Shown here: positions 56,001-62,330 of the stretch, in pieces
Position numbering within the stretch: the stretch's first letter is position 1
Layout: every line of letters starts with the position of its first letter
Source of the DNA: Amphiduros pacificus
Lineage: Eukaryota; Annelida; Polychaeta; Phyllodocida; Hesionidae
DNA length: 64,000 bases
Assembly: GCA_949316495.1 (NCBI GenBank)
Contig: OX439005.1
Location: forward strand, 29,286,217 to 29,350,216
Direction: 5' to 3'
Made by a program: the position numbers and the translations under genes
The notes under the pieces: generated by a model
Told to the model about the DNA's origin: nothing
Databases searched by the model: none
The model's input: the letters and a program-made list of their open reading frames with translations, nothing else

Positions 56001-58059
56001 CCCCCCTCCCCAACCTCATACCAGTCAGTAGGTCGAATATATTGACTTTGCCAGGGAAAAAGGGCTATTCCATTGAACTCAGATTTATGCTCTCATATTG
56101 AGGGGGCTAGACGTAATCTAGACATGTCTACCAAGTATGTCTAAGGCCCAATTAGTCAATCAAAAGTCCTTTTAGTACTCTCCCCCTCTCCCCAACCTCA
56201 TACCAGTCAGTAGGTCGAATATATTGACTTTGCTAGGGAAAAAGGGCTATTCCATTGAACTCAGATTTATGCTCTCATATTGAGGGGGCTAGACGTAATC
56301 TAGACATGTCTACCAAGTATGTCTAAGGCCCCATTAGTCAATCAAAAGTCCTTTTAGTACTCTCCCCCCTCCCCAACCTCATACCAGTCAGTAGGTCGAA
56401 TATATTGACTTTGCTAGGGAAAAAGGGCTATTCCATTGAACTCAGATTTATGCTCTCATATTGAGGGGGCTAGACGTAATCTAGACATGTCTACCAAGTA
56501 TGTCTAAGGCCCCATTAGTCAATCAAAAGTCCTTTTAGTACTCTCCCCCCCTCCCCAACCTCATACCAGTCAGTAGGTCGAATATATTGACTTTGCCAGG
56601 GGAAAAGGGCTATTCCATTGAACTCAGATTTATGCTCTCATATTGAGGGGGCTAGACGTAATCTAGACATGTCTACCAAGTATGTCTAAGGCCCCATTAG
56701 TCAATCAAAAGTCCTTTTAGTACTCTCCATCCCTCCTCCCCAACCTCATACCAGTCAGTAGGTCGAATATATTGACTTTGTCAGGGGAAAAGCGCTATTC
56801 CATTGAACTGAGATTTATGCTCTCATATTGAGGGGGCTAGACATAATCTAGACATGTCTACCAAGTATGTCTAAGGCCCCATTAGTCAATCAAAAGTCCT
56901 TTTAGTACTCTCCCCCCCCTCCCCAACCTCATACCAGTCAGTAGGTCGAATATATTGACTTTGCCAGGGAAAAAGGGCTATTCCATTGAACTCAGATTTA
57001 TGCTCTCATATTGAGGGGGCTAGACGTAATCTAGACATGTCTACCAAGTATGTCTAAGGCCCCATTAGTCAATCAAAAGTCCTTTTAGTACTCTCCCCCC
57101 CTCCCCAACCTCATACCAGTCAGTAGGTCGAATATATTGACTTTGCCAGGGAAAAAGGGCTATTCCATTGAACTCAGATTTATGCTCTCATATTGAGGGG
57201 GCTAGACGTAATCTAGACATGTCTACCAAGTATGTCTAAGGCCCAATTAGTCAATCAAAAGTCCTTTTAGTACTCTCCCCCCCTCCCCAACCTCATACCA
57301 GTCAGTAGGTCGAATATATTGACTTTGCTAGGGAAAAAGGGCTATTCCATTGAACTCAGATTTATGCTCTCATATTGAGGGGGCTAGACGTAATCTAGAC
57401 ATGTCTACCAAGTATGTCTAAGGCCCCATTAGTCAATCAAAAGTCTTTGAGATCATTTAAAAAACATTTCTAAGTTATAAATGTATAAAAATTGGATTTA
57501 TTGCGAATAAAAATGATATATCCGCTTTTGACAGGGTATATATCCTTTTATATCCTGTTTTGACCCATATCCTATAAGTGTGTATAGATATATACTTGGA
57601 GGCATACTTTGAAAAAAAACGTCAAATATCAAATATCAAATATCAAATGAACTTCACGCTCGTAAGGAAACAATGTAATTACTATTGTTATCCGTCAAAA
57701 TTGTTTTCATGGGTGGTTAAACTTTGAACATTTTGTTGTCAAGACAAATATCAAAAAGTGCAAGCTTATACAAGCTATTGCTCAGATCCGGAAATCCAGA
57801 AAGGGTCAGTGTGAGGGTAATTCCAAAGACAGGGCGGAAGTAAGCATATTAGCACTAAACTTAAACATTTGCTATTTTTCATACGTTTCAGGCCATAGAG
57901 GAGCCGTTCATCACCGCTGTGCGGGACACGTTGGGGTCTAAGTTCAGCAAGCAATTGGAAGCACTATACAGGAGAGCTATCAAGTTTGTTCTGGATACGC
58001 TGATTGTGGGATACGGCCAAAGGGTCAGGGATGATATCCAATCTAGTTTAAGCAGTTAA
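23900..58059 (+). CDS. Neuroglobin-like, N-acylated globin (four exons, 199 aa)
   Basis: Haem-binding globin assembled from exons 23900-24102, 24369-24474, 24722-24844 and 57892-58059 (600 nt with stop). The ~38-residue N-terminal extension begins MGCSASG, a consensus for myristoylation at Gly2 and palmitoylation at Cys3, so membrane anchoring is likely, as described for globin X-type proteins. The fold landmarks are all present: Trp51 (A12) in RSWKKI, CD1 Phe80 in MFEQFRTVD, distal E7 His100 in LENHALIVMNAL and proximal F8 His132 in TTGKSHQRF. The introns fall at B12.2 (phase 2), E11.0 and G7.0 (phase 0), the pattern known from neuroglobin-type genes. All splice sites are GT-AG (GTAAGT, GTAAGT, GTAGGT donors). 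The start was chosen because it gives the Met-Gly-Cys signal; an in-frame GTG lies just upstream. The reading frame is intact. Whether it should be called neuroglobin or globin X needs a tree. Its function (oxygen or redox sensing, NO chemistry) is inferred from the family. Confidence 0.9.
24369..24474 (+). CDS. Globin exon 2
   Basis: Acceptor AATTACAG|AATGTTT. Codes for residues 68-103: end of helix B, the CD region with Phe80, and helix E up to E10, including distal His100. Donor ATT|GTAAGT, phase 0 (E11.0). Intron 1 is 266 bp. Confidence 0.88.
24722..24844 (+). CDS. Globin exon 3
   Basis: Acceptor TTGATTCAG|GTGATGAAT. Codes for residues 104-144: the rest of helix E, helix F with proximal His132, and the start of helix G up to FSTDVFW. 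Donor TGG|GTAGGT, phase 0 (G7.0). Intron 2 is 247 bp. Confidence 0.88.
25321..25329. repeat. Target-site duplication, left copy
   Basis: AAGGAAACA, repeated at 57664-57672. If the element is taken to begin at CGAGCG rather than ACGAGCG, the duplication is 11 bp (TAAGGAAACAA, 25320-25330 and 57663-57673). Confidence 0.85.
25330..25543 (+). repeat. Unique outer end of the left inverted repeat
   Basis: Starts ACGAGCGTGAAGTTC, then four overlapping ATTTGAT repeats, then AT-rich sequence (GGATATATACCCTGTC). It is the reverse complement of 57448-57663 apart from one T-run length and about one substitution. Confidence 0.88.
25544..35673 (+). repeat. Satellite array, left arm: ~55 units of 181-185 bp
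   Basis: Head-to-tail units beginning GGACTTTTGATTGACTAATG and ending in a G-rich run (GGTTGGGGAGGGGG) and AGAGTACTAAAA. Unit length varies from 181 to 185 bp with the G-run. Diagnostic variants (ACGTCTAG or ATGTCTAG; CCTAGC, CCTGGC or CCTGAC; GGGGGG or GGAGGGATGG) recur in blocks, giving a higher-order pattern. Units near the outer end and through the middle are nearly identical; the innermost five (from about 34880) are clearly diverged and shortened. There are no coding frames. Confidence 0.95.
35674..37558 (-). pseudogene. LINE B reverse transcriptase part
   Basis: Covers FSKDCFNMTIQNL at the SINE edge through the RT core: LLLLDLSGAFDTIDHN, HGVPQGSVIGPILF and YADDTQIYISF (about 36280), and on to SIRNCLDT. 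One TAA (about 35921-35923) interrupts the frame before TSTVDYGNGFLMGLPK. The region ends abruptly at the array, without the APPYL and GDRAF blocks that LINE A retains. Confidence 0.82.
37559..37564. repeat. SINE target duplication (one side)
   Basis: GGTTAA, matching 37709-37714. Confidence 0.6.
37565..37708 (-). mobile_element. tRNA-derived SINE (144 bp) sharing its 3' tail with the CR1/L2 LINE
   Basis: On the minus strand it begins TGGCCGAAATAGCTCAATTG (A box) and has GGTTCGAATCC (perfect B box). It then has a tail including AGACATTGTCTGGTATCAGC and GGTATATAAATG, and ends in a T-run. The tail matches the LINE A 3' end (AGACTTGTCTGGTATCAGCG, 10736-10762 region). It differs in sequence and tail from the 316-bp SINE family. 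Flanked by GGTTAA on both sides. Confidence 0.75.
37715..38700 (-). pseudogene. LINE B endonuclease part
   Basis: EEP domain with ASCNAQSIS, FITETWLQ, LIYRPEPS, GDYNFHLN, NTLDLVISF and YISDHKII, closely matching LINE A. The frame continues upstream, without a stop, into the polymerase-like fossil at 38765-39240, so the apparent long frame is a junction of two unrelated elements. Confidence 0.8.
38765..39434 (-). mobile_element. Fossil fragment of a Polinton-type (Maverick) DNA polymerase B gene
   Basis: Part of the N-terminal region of the PolB-type proteins carried by Polintons: the pattern KLCAFHCL, LFERCFGVNIHAF, VIPVYRSR, HMSFILDFQRYAKKFQC and a CX2C..H..C finger-like end are characteristic. 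It is an incomplete, broken fragment. A Nimb LINE (39435-45200) sits at its upstream edge, and a further fragment of the same gene type lies at 45600-46410. The family assignment rests on pattern memory. Confidence 0.5.
39421..39434. repeat. Target-site duplication of LINE C (5' side)
   Basis: ATTCGGTGCTGTAT, repeated at 45198-45211. The first four bases may belong to the (ATTC)n tail on the other side. Confidence 0.9.
39964..41181 (+). CDS. LINE C ORF1: nucleic-acid-binding protein with three CCHC knuckles
   Basis: 405 residues from ATG 39964; a second ATG at 39985 is an alternative start. The acidic N-terminus (DIDSDDDSN) is followed by an RRM-like stretch (GNKLLIEVERKSHADNLL) and by three zinc knuckles at about residues 189-243: CFKCQRYGHGSDRC, CPKCTAQHSGDDC and CVNCQGNHPSYSRNC. 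The C-terminal third is rich in Ser, Thr and Lys and ends in basic residues. ORF1 proteins of I/Jockey-type LINEs coat the element RNA. The stop (41179-41181) is two bases before the first ATG of ORF2. Confidence 0.9.
   Translation: MKYKITHMAQNKQKRPRNDIDSDDDSNKIQKWPRFLIAESSDAEHTLAKMSPFAIAKGIQGIAGVPKTVKKMGNKLLIEVERKSHADNLLRCRMLATVPVIITAHKTLNNKKGVIRCPDLVGVSEEEIVDELKDQDVVQCKRIFIKKDGVKIPINTFILTFEAAQLPTSIKVGYLNVRVDVFIPNPLRCFKCQRYGHGSDRCKGNETCPKCTAQHSGDDCSSNIIKCVNCQGNHPSYSRNCPSFLKEKEIQRIRHTENISFPEARKRVESLNNTKTSYASTVKTKETKSIAIQTEITWPINDKNYSFFTKTSKSSATSTQTTTSTIPVITPPTATSTKPSSQTPSTSSSNTSINSNRHKSDKKEIKDQVKNKINRTKSLERMDTGDPPDMNFTPVHSKHNRKLNK
41184..44915 (+). CDS. LINE C ORF2: endonuclease, reverse transcriptase and RNase H polyprotein
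   Basis: About 1,243 residues, uninterrupted. The first ATG is at 41184; a second at 41220 begins MAIGNIIQWNCRG, the usual start of the endonuclease, and may be the real one. EEP endonuclease: WNCRGF, CLQETNF, VGDFNAHN and GSDHYPI. Reverse transcriptase: SNNYRPIALTS, QSGFRKTRSTIDH, FFDLEKAYDTTW, GVPQGSILSV and catalytic FVDDFNLSY (about 43228; FVDD, as in I/Nimb elements, rather than YADD). RNase H near 44120-44500 has all four acidic residues: YTDGSF, SAELHAL, FCDSLSS and GNEAADQAA. A CX2C..H..C motif (CIGCQRALTIKHILIEC) precedes the stop. This copy looks competent to encode its proteins. Confidence 0.93.
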   Translation: MLNHIFFLIILSMAIGNIIQWNCRGFEANRPELELLAQKYNASVICLQETNFKDNSTTFKGYVPYNKVGSIDAMDRAHGGVSIFVKSCIPQSKVTLNTNLQASAVRITLHNTLTICSVYLPPSEPINITDLNNLITQLPQPYMLVGDFNAHNYLWGGRNNTDAKGGIIEDFLNNNSLCLWNDDSPTYLHPATGSLTSIDLSMCTPNLFLDYSWEVEEDQWGSDHYPIILNNHFPPPDERIPKWKFHKADWAKFQTSCFNRITPELFNNVDDPLQVFTDTLYDIADGCIPKSKPNSKIKEKPWFNDECKKAVKERKKALKKFNRQPTQYNLHQFRVKRAKARYIIKISKRKSWKDYVSKLNTRTPIKKCWDMVRKISGKGGGARIKHLTHNGQLITNPTEIGNTIGQTISKNSSSNNYSAKFQQIKNRKERNQLNFTSHNLEQYNKSFTIEDLKLALDKSHDTAPGPDQIHYQILKHLPDQSLGHLLNIFNNIWESGDFPPSWSEATIIPIPKPGKESSDSNNYRPIALTSCICKTMERMINERLVWFLETTAYISVAQSGFRKTRSTIDHLVRLETFIREGFLKGEHVVSIFFDLEKAYDTTWKFGIMSDLYDMGLRSRLPLFIQNFLSNRQFRVRVGSSLSDVFDQEMGVPQGSILSVTLFIIKINSIVDCMRPGADCSLFVDDFNLSYRSTSMHTIERQLQQHLNRLQEWADHNGFKFSLKKTMCMHFCKKWKVHPDPDLYLGQTRIPVVEETKFLGLIFDRKLSFIPHIKYVKKKCQKALDLLRVLAHTDWGGDRNILLQLYRALVRSKLDYGCMVYGSARPSYIKMLDPIQNQGLRLCLGAFRTSPADSLAVEADELPLDLRREKLALQYAAKIAACPDNPAHDTVFYPNYVDLFENKPNTIPTFGIRIKESLQSLNLNPNQIAKFQYPETPPWTYETLNINLAMTELKKYSTDPSLYINRYNEIKSIFTGYQCIYTDGSFDDDKAAAAAVKGNHIYSERLPNKSSIYSAELHALYLALDHVETSPHRKFLIFCDSLSSLQAMKAKDWKNPFIYNILERHHKLCTEENKEIRFYWIPSHIGILGNEAADQAAKAALDKRPINMLIPYTEFKKYITVFLRSKWQSRWNEAIFNKLHEIKPILGKTKGAIRINRREESVLTRIRIGHSHLTHCYLLKGEDQPECIGCQRALTIKHILIECIDFDIIRTQYFNVQDLHTLFDTVDTSVIVSFLTHLGLYNQF
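44916..45200 (+). other. LINE C 3' UTR and (ATTC)n tail
   Basis: The 3' UTR ends GTGTCGATGTGCCGTTAAG followed by five or six ATTC units. This tail is typical of Nimb-type LINEs in molluscs (from memory). Confidence 0.85.
45198..45211. repeat. Target-site duplication of LINE C (3' side)
   Basis: Matches ATTCGGTGCTGTAT at 39421-39434. Confidence 0.9.
45212..45599. other. Core sequence of the giant element, unassigned
   Basis: Higher GC than its neighbours, with an internal direct repeat (GGGCTGCCTGCGT at about 45427 and 45462). No protein or family recognised. Confidence 0.4.
45600..46410 (-). mobile_element. Fossil fragment of a Polinton-type DNA polymerase B gene (N-terminal part)
   Basis: Minus-strand pieces read as the N-terminal part of Polinton PolB-type proteins: a C2H2-like finger region (46292-46347), an AYNIHEEYI and VNLTFGVML block, and a VKLRKKIESSDLMEYL and VFNTKYVLGHEP block. 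The fragment is broken and incomplete. Its relation to the fragment at 38765-39434 (same strand, same gene type, with LINE C in between) suggests one original copy. Confidence 0.5.
46411..46534. other. Core sequence, unassigned
   Basis: AT-rich, no feature recognised. Confidence 0.35.
46535..46910 (-). mobile_element. Nimb/I-type LINE fragment (3' end of ORF2)
   Basis: Reads RIGHSHLTNCYVLKGEDQ and then IGCQRALTIKHVLIEC on the minus strand, closely matching the last ~70 residues of LINE C ORF2, then part of a related 3' UTR. It is 5'-truncated and diverged, with a frame change near 46740, so it is older than LINE C and a separate insertion in the opposite orientation. Confidence 0.85.
46951..47026. 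repeat. (TA)n microsatellite
   Basis: About 37 TA units inside the core of the giant element. Confidence 0.95.
47027..47423. repeat. Core sequence with short direct repeats
   Basis: TTATGTTAATATTCTACTCT (about 47063) recurs as TTATGTTAATATTTTACTCT (about 47136), and CTCATTGGTTCA recurs near 47174 and 47342, each followed by a CAAAAT..GAGG variant. These look like decayed tandem units unrelated to the 183-bp satellite. No gene. Confidence 0.5.
47424..57447 (-). repeat. Satellite array, right arm: ~55 units of ~182 bp, inverse of the left arm
   Basis: The same units as 25544-35673 but reverse-complemented, with the same set of variants. As on the left, the units next to the core (47424-48350) are short and diverged and the outer ones nearly identical. 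The array ends at AATCAAAAGTCTTTGAGATC, the same junction with the unique end as on the left. Confidence 0.95.
57448..57663 (-). repeat. Unique outer end of the right inverted repeat
   Basis: Reverse complement of 25330-25543 with about two differences. Ends GAACTTCACGCTCGT. Confidence 0.88.
57664..57672. repeat. Target-site duplication, right copy
   Basis: AAGGAAACA, as at 25321-25329. Confidence 0.85.
57892..58059 (+). CDS. Globin exon 4
   Basis: Acceptor CATACGTTTCAG|GCCATAGAG. Codes for residues 145-199: the rest of helix G and helix H (IEEPFITAVRDTLG, LEALYRRAIKFVLDTLIVGY), ending SSLSS and TAA. It lies 33 kb from exon 3, yet phase, frame and the family's helix pattern all fit. Confidence 0.88.
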   Translation, partial: AIEEPFITAVRDTLGSKFSKQLEALYRRAIKFVLDTLIVGYGQRVRDDIQSSLSS

Positions 58060-60514
58060 ACATAGAAGAATATAGATTTCTTCTAACATGTATATTTGCT
58101 GGAAAGATAAAAAGATATTTCAACGATCTTGGTGTCTTTACCGCATAGAAAATATCACACTCCCGCGCAGTGTCGCCACTATCACAATACAGTGGGTGCT
58201 AGACATTTATGGAGACTAGTAACTGGTCCAGATTGGGACATTAAACCACTTCGTGGGTGCCCGGATGTTTGGCCGGAATTCCGACGTCAGTCGAACCTGT
58301 TTAAATGACGAAATCGAACCTGTGTTTTGGGACAGGGGTGGGGAAGCTCTGAGCAGTTCTGGGTAGTAAATCTGAACCAATCTGGGTAAGTCACGTCATT
58401 CTGGACGCTCACAACATAGCTGGACACTAAATCGCAGCCAATCTGGGTGAAATCTGAGCGTTGTCATACGGTGGACAATGGCTTGATTGAAAAAAGTTGT
58501 TTTCTCTAATCGTAGTATATCAACTGTTAGATCTATATTCTGGGGGAAATAATACGTTTATCAGTTACATATTTAAGAATATGATCGCCCGAAACTACAT
58601 TTTAACAGGATTTCCTCCCAATTCTAACACAGGACTGTTATTTACCGTAAAATATAGATTTGTAACATTTACGCTCTCAATAAGAAGGCACTGTTCCACT
58701 CTTAATTGTAATGAAATTTATAGAATTTTGTGATGAATTTAATACGATGTTGATGCCTTTTGTCAGATGTGGGCAAGTCGTTATATGACAGAACCATCCA
58801 GATTGGTTCAGAATTGGAGAAGAAAAATGCTTTGAAGTCAACAGAACGGTTGACAACTCTCCCGCCCCTGAAGGAAAGGTCCGTGATTGTCCTACTTTGG
58901 AGTTGGACAAGGATTGTCTGAGACACATTTTACAAAATCGGTTGTGTTCTCCAAACACCATTCATGGCAAATGGCAAAGTCAGAAGGTGTTGTTCGGAGA
59001 AAGGCTATCTGGGGGCGCAGTGACATGGAGGGGATGTGTTTAGCATAACAATGATTTCATCCCCATGTTATGCCTCAATATCAGAGATTTAACTTCAATA
59101 TATTAACTCCACACAATTTTACCTCTTTCATATTGCACTTATCCAGAGAGCCATGCATAGATCACAGTTAAAATAATTATGCATGCCATATCAAAACAGA
59201 AAGATTTAGTCTGCAAATAGGTGAACAAGAGAAAAGTGTTAATGGCCAACTTCCCCTTTGCTTATTTTGGAAACAAATCTCATCAGATCAGTAGATTATT
59301 ATTCCATAACAATGATACTCAAGATCTTCAAAATGTGGAGGTATCCAAATTTGACTATGTCAGCCATTATGTAAATTCGCATATCACTTGTATATGATGC
59401 AGGCTTCTCCTGTTTCAAGAGGAGAAAGGTTTGGCTGGCTTGACGAGAGCATCTTGGCTTTTAAATATGCACAAAATATGCACAAAATCTGACTGCTTTT
59501 TGGAGGACTTTAAATATATTCGCTCAAAAATATGAACTGCCACTAAAATATTTAAGTTTTAAAACATCTTCATGCAAACAGATCTCCTCTGAACCCCTCT
59601 CACAGCCTGCTCCATTGACCACTCAATCACTGAATGACGACAGAGACACCTAGTGTACAATTCCACCATGAGTCGAGAAACCTGAATGTATACTTATTGA
59701 AATGTTTCAACCAAATATGAGTCATGAAATTCACCGTTAAAGAGATATTTTATTGTGAATAAATGTGTATAATAAAAAAATGTTCAAATGTTGAAACGGG
59801 AGAAAGATGTTGATAGTGCTCTACTTAGCAGAAGGTGACAAAAGAAATTATTTATTAGTTTCCGTCCCAGTAATCTATCTCGTTCTCACGGTTTTTTCTA
59901 TAAAGAAGATTTAGATCTTTATTGTCCATATGAAATGTTTGACTGCGACGTTTCAGGGAATTTTACAATATCATTTTAAATACGAAAAATGTGAAGTTCA
60001 AAATATAAGCTGAGAAAATGAGATTAAAAATGAGATTAAAAATGAAAATAAATAAATAAAAGGTGGCACGTTGCAATTTGCCAAACTTTGATAATTATCA
60101 GATAACCAGATAATTATAACTTTGGACCAAGATTTTTTATATTTCTAACCTTCAAATGATATATTGACGGCCAGACACATCGCAGACAATGCAAAGTTTT
60201 CATGAGGTTTCAAGTAGCCATTTCCCTGAACTGGCAACCTAACATCATCCGGAAACAACTATATATATTCCACAGCAACTTGTGACAGATCTGTGAGAAT
60301 GTGTGTACTGCATAGCTAGATAAAATACGCTAAACATGTACTTATTGCCATGAAATATTTATTAATATAAAAAGTTCAATTAAAAGGATGCGCTATTATC
60401 TAATGAATGAGATTATATAATACGTCAACAGCAGATAGCGCTTGCACAACTTATTGAAATATGTATATTATTAATAGCATATGACAGAATACAAGTTCTT
60501 GGAATTCAGAGGGC
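58060..60514. other. Globin 3' flank and non-coding stretch
   Basis: The 3' UTR end is not certain. An ATTAAA at 58240-58245, 180 bp after the stop, is the nearest variant polyadenylation signal; GAATAAATG near 59757 is the next clear AATAAA. Two short related segments (AACCAATCTGGGT near 58376 and AGCCAATCTGGGT near 58436) form a local repeat. No further gene is supported. Confidence 0.35.
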
Positions 60515-60546
60515 AACCTTGGAGTAATTATAATTACTCCAAGGTT
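60515..60546. repeat. Perfect 32-bp palindrome
   Basis: AACCTTGGAGTAATTA followed directly by its reverse complement TAATTACTCCAAGGTT, with no spacer. It contains two TAATTA homeodomain-type cores. Function unknown. Confidence 0.85.
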
Positions 60547-61300
60547 ATATCTACAGCCGTAAAAATTGTAATAGGTTATGTATTTGTCAAGGCACCTCAA
60601 ATACAGAGCTGTAAATTAATATAGAACGTTATTTATTATATACAGGCAAAATGGATTTGGTAATCCAAATACCCAAAATAAATGCTTTTGATACAGACTC
60701 GAACCTATCAATACACAATTGTAAAAGTATCTATGGTTCTTGAAATTGTGAAATAAATGCATAAAACATGGTGCGTTTGAATATTAGCTTTGAAGATTTA
60801 TTTCCCACCACATTGGCATTGGCTGTGTGTGTGAATGTCTTTGTGTTTCCTAATTGTCTTGTTTATGGGCTAAGCGAGGTAGGCTAATGGTGTTAAATTT
60901 ATCTTATTAAGATAGAGAAGTCCGTATCTCTTGACTTGTTAGCATATAAGTTTGTTTATTTATGATGCTTGTAATCAAATGCAATCAGATAATTTGTCAA
61001 GAACTTTCCTTGTTAAAATAACCTATTTTTATCCCTCTGGACATATCGGTGCATATTTAATATAAATGGCAAAATAGCCATATTAGAATTCTAATTTGTA
61101 ATGTTTATTGTATCTGCAGCTTGGCCATTTTCAACTGTTTTCATGTGACAGTACCACGTGCAGAGACATCTGTGGACAAATAATTATACATAAGCGCCAT
61201 CTAGGTACAATAAATGTTGCAAGTAGAACAACCCCCAGACATTATGCCACCGTCTAATATGGTAAATAATGGCAGCCAATCCTATATGAGTGTGAGGACT
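60547..61300. other. non-coding stretch
   Basis: AT-rich, no gene supported. Confidence 0.4.
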
Positions 61301-61441
61301 CCTCCAGGATAGATATGTGATATTAGCAATCTATCATTAATGTACATCTGCTCTAGGGTGGTTATGTGATATCGCCAATCTATCATTTATCTACATAAGA
61401 TCTGCTTCAGGGTAATAATGCGATATTTGGCAACCATTAGG
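61301..61441. repeat. Short diverged tandem repeat (2.5 units of ~50 bp)
   Basis: Units begin CTCCAGGATAGATATGTGAT, CTCTAGGGTGGTTATGTGAT and CTTCAGGGTAATAATGCGAT; the first two continue with CAATCTATCATT and end CATCTG or GATCTG. Confidence 0.7.
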
Positions 61442-61869
61442 GTGTGTAATTCGGCAGAGATGAGGTAGGAATAACTTACTATTCCTTATACATCCTTGAC
61501 GAGGAATATAAACAATTGATATGTTAACTTACAGGTGATGGAGATTACAATGTTAAACGTCCATAGAGCATATTAGAAGGTTAAAAGCTCATGGAGCATA
61601 TTACATCTAATTGCAATTTGAGCATCACAGACACAACTTGCATATGATCGAAGGGCAAATTTTAATCAGCTTACAAGATTTGTCATATTATTGAGACAAC
61701 TCTACTCAAGGTTCAAAATGACATCTTTCGTGACATGATAATGTCAGTAATAAAAGTGCTACCTGTTCTCTCAGAAGCTTTTGATACTATTTATCACCAG
61801 ATACTGCAAAATAGGATAGAGAAAAATGTCTGGTTACAAATCACATATGTTAGAAATATCTCTGACTAT

Positions 61870-62330
61870 CGCTGATAAGAGGCGGACCATAATTCATTTG
61901 GGTCGTAGCAGAGATATTTAAACAAATATCTCTGGTCGTAGGGAAATCAAAAAATAAAAATAAATATTTATAGGTGAGACAACTGGAAGGGGAAAATATT
62001 GAGGATGCCAACCTTGAGAAAAAAAAAATTGAGATCCACATTTATGCAGATGAAAAATGCTCGAAGGGTACACTATTTGAGTTTCCATTTTTATGAAGAC
62101 AGTTTTAAAAGGAAAAAGAAATCAAAAATAAAATAGATACAATCTACCAAAATATGTTATAGGGCAAGGCATCAGCAACAGATACAGTTTTTAACATAAG
62201 GCCAATGTATACTCTCAGAGCAATAATGAATGTTTTATTATTGTCAGACACAATATATTGCAAATATCTTTTATTAACCTTTATATTTTTTTGACATTCA
62301 TCTTGATTACTTTCGTCTGGATTTCTTACC
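61870..62330. repeat. Undescribed dispersed repeat, copy 2
   Basis: Collinear with 19280-19930 (see there) but without the SINE insertion. Roughly 70-80% similar by eye, with several indels. Confidence 0.6.

Larger units (their letters stand above)
25330..57663. mobile_element. Giant Foldback/Mutator-like DNA element (32.3 kb) with satellite-filled terminal inverted repeats
   Basis: Layout: unique inverted end (25330-25543), satellite arm (25544-35673), core (35674-47423), inverted satellite arm (47424-57447), inverted end (57448-57663). The two ends read CGAGCGTGAAGTTCATTTGA inward from each side and differ by only about two changes over ~215 bp. A 9- or 11-bp target duplication flanks the whole. 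Drosophila Foldback elements and some Mutator-superfamily elements (Rehavkus-type, from memory) are known for long inverted repeats built of tandem repeats and for ~9-bp duplications; the assignment here is by that analogy. No transposase is recognised in the core, so the element is probably non-autonomous. The core holds other elements inserted later. Confidence 0.82.
24845..57891 (+). other. Globin intron 3 (33,047 bp), filled by a giant foldback element
   Basis: Intron 3 runs from GTAGGT (24845) to TACGTTTCAG (57891). Host intron sequence is only 24845-25329 (485 bp) and about 57673-57891 (219 bp); the rest is the inserted element plus one target copy. The other two introns are about 250 bp, so the pre-insertion size of about 704 bp is ordinary. 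Confidence 0.85.

Noticed and set aside
25544-57447. CRISPR-like or centromeric repeat array
   Set aside because: The units are ~183 bp and contiguous without spacers. The two arrays are inverted relative to each other, end in defined terminal sequences and have a target duplication, which fits a transposon rather than a centromere.
25330-57663. The giant element as a whole being a Polinton
   Set aside because: Polintons make 6-bp duplications and have short inverted ends; here the duplication is 9 or 11 bp and the ends are satellite arms. Only fossil polymerase-type fragments are present in the core.
58677-58961. A small minus-strand protein gene downstream of the globin
   Set aside because: No domain, no splice context and ordinary composition; it is probably a random frame.
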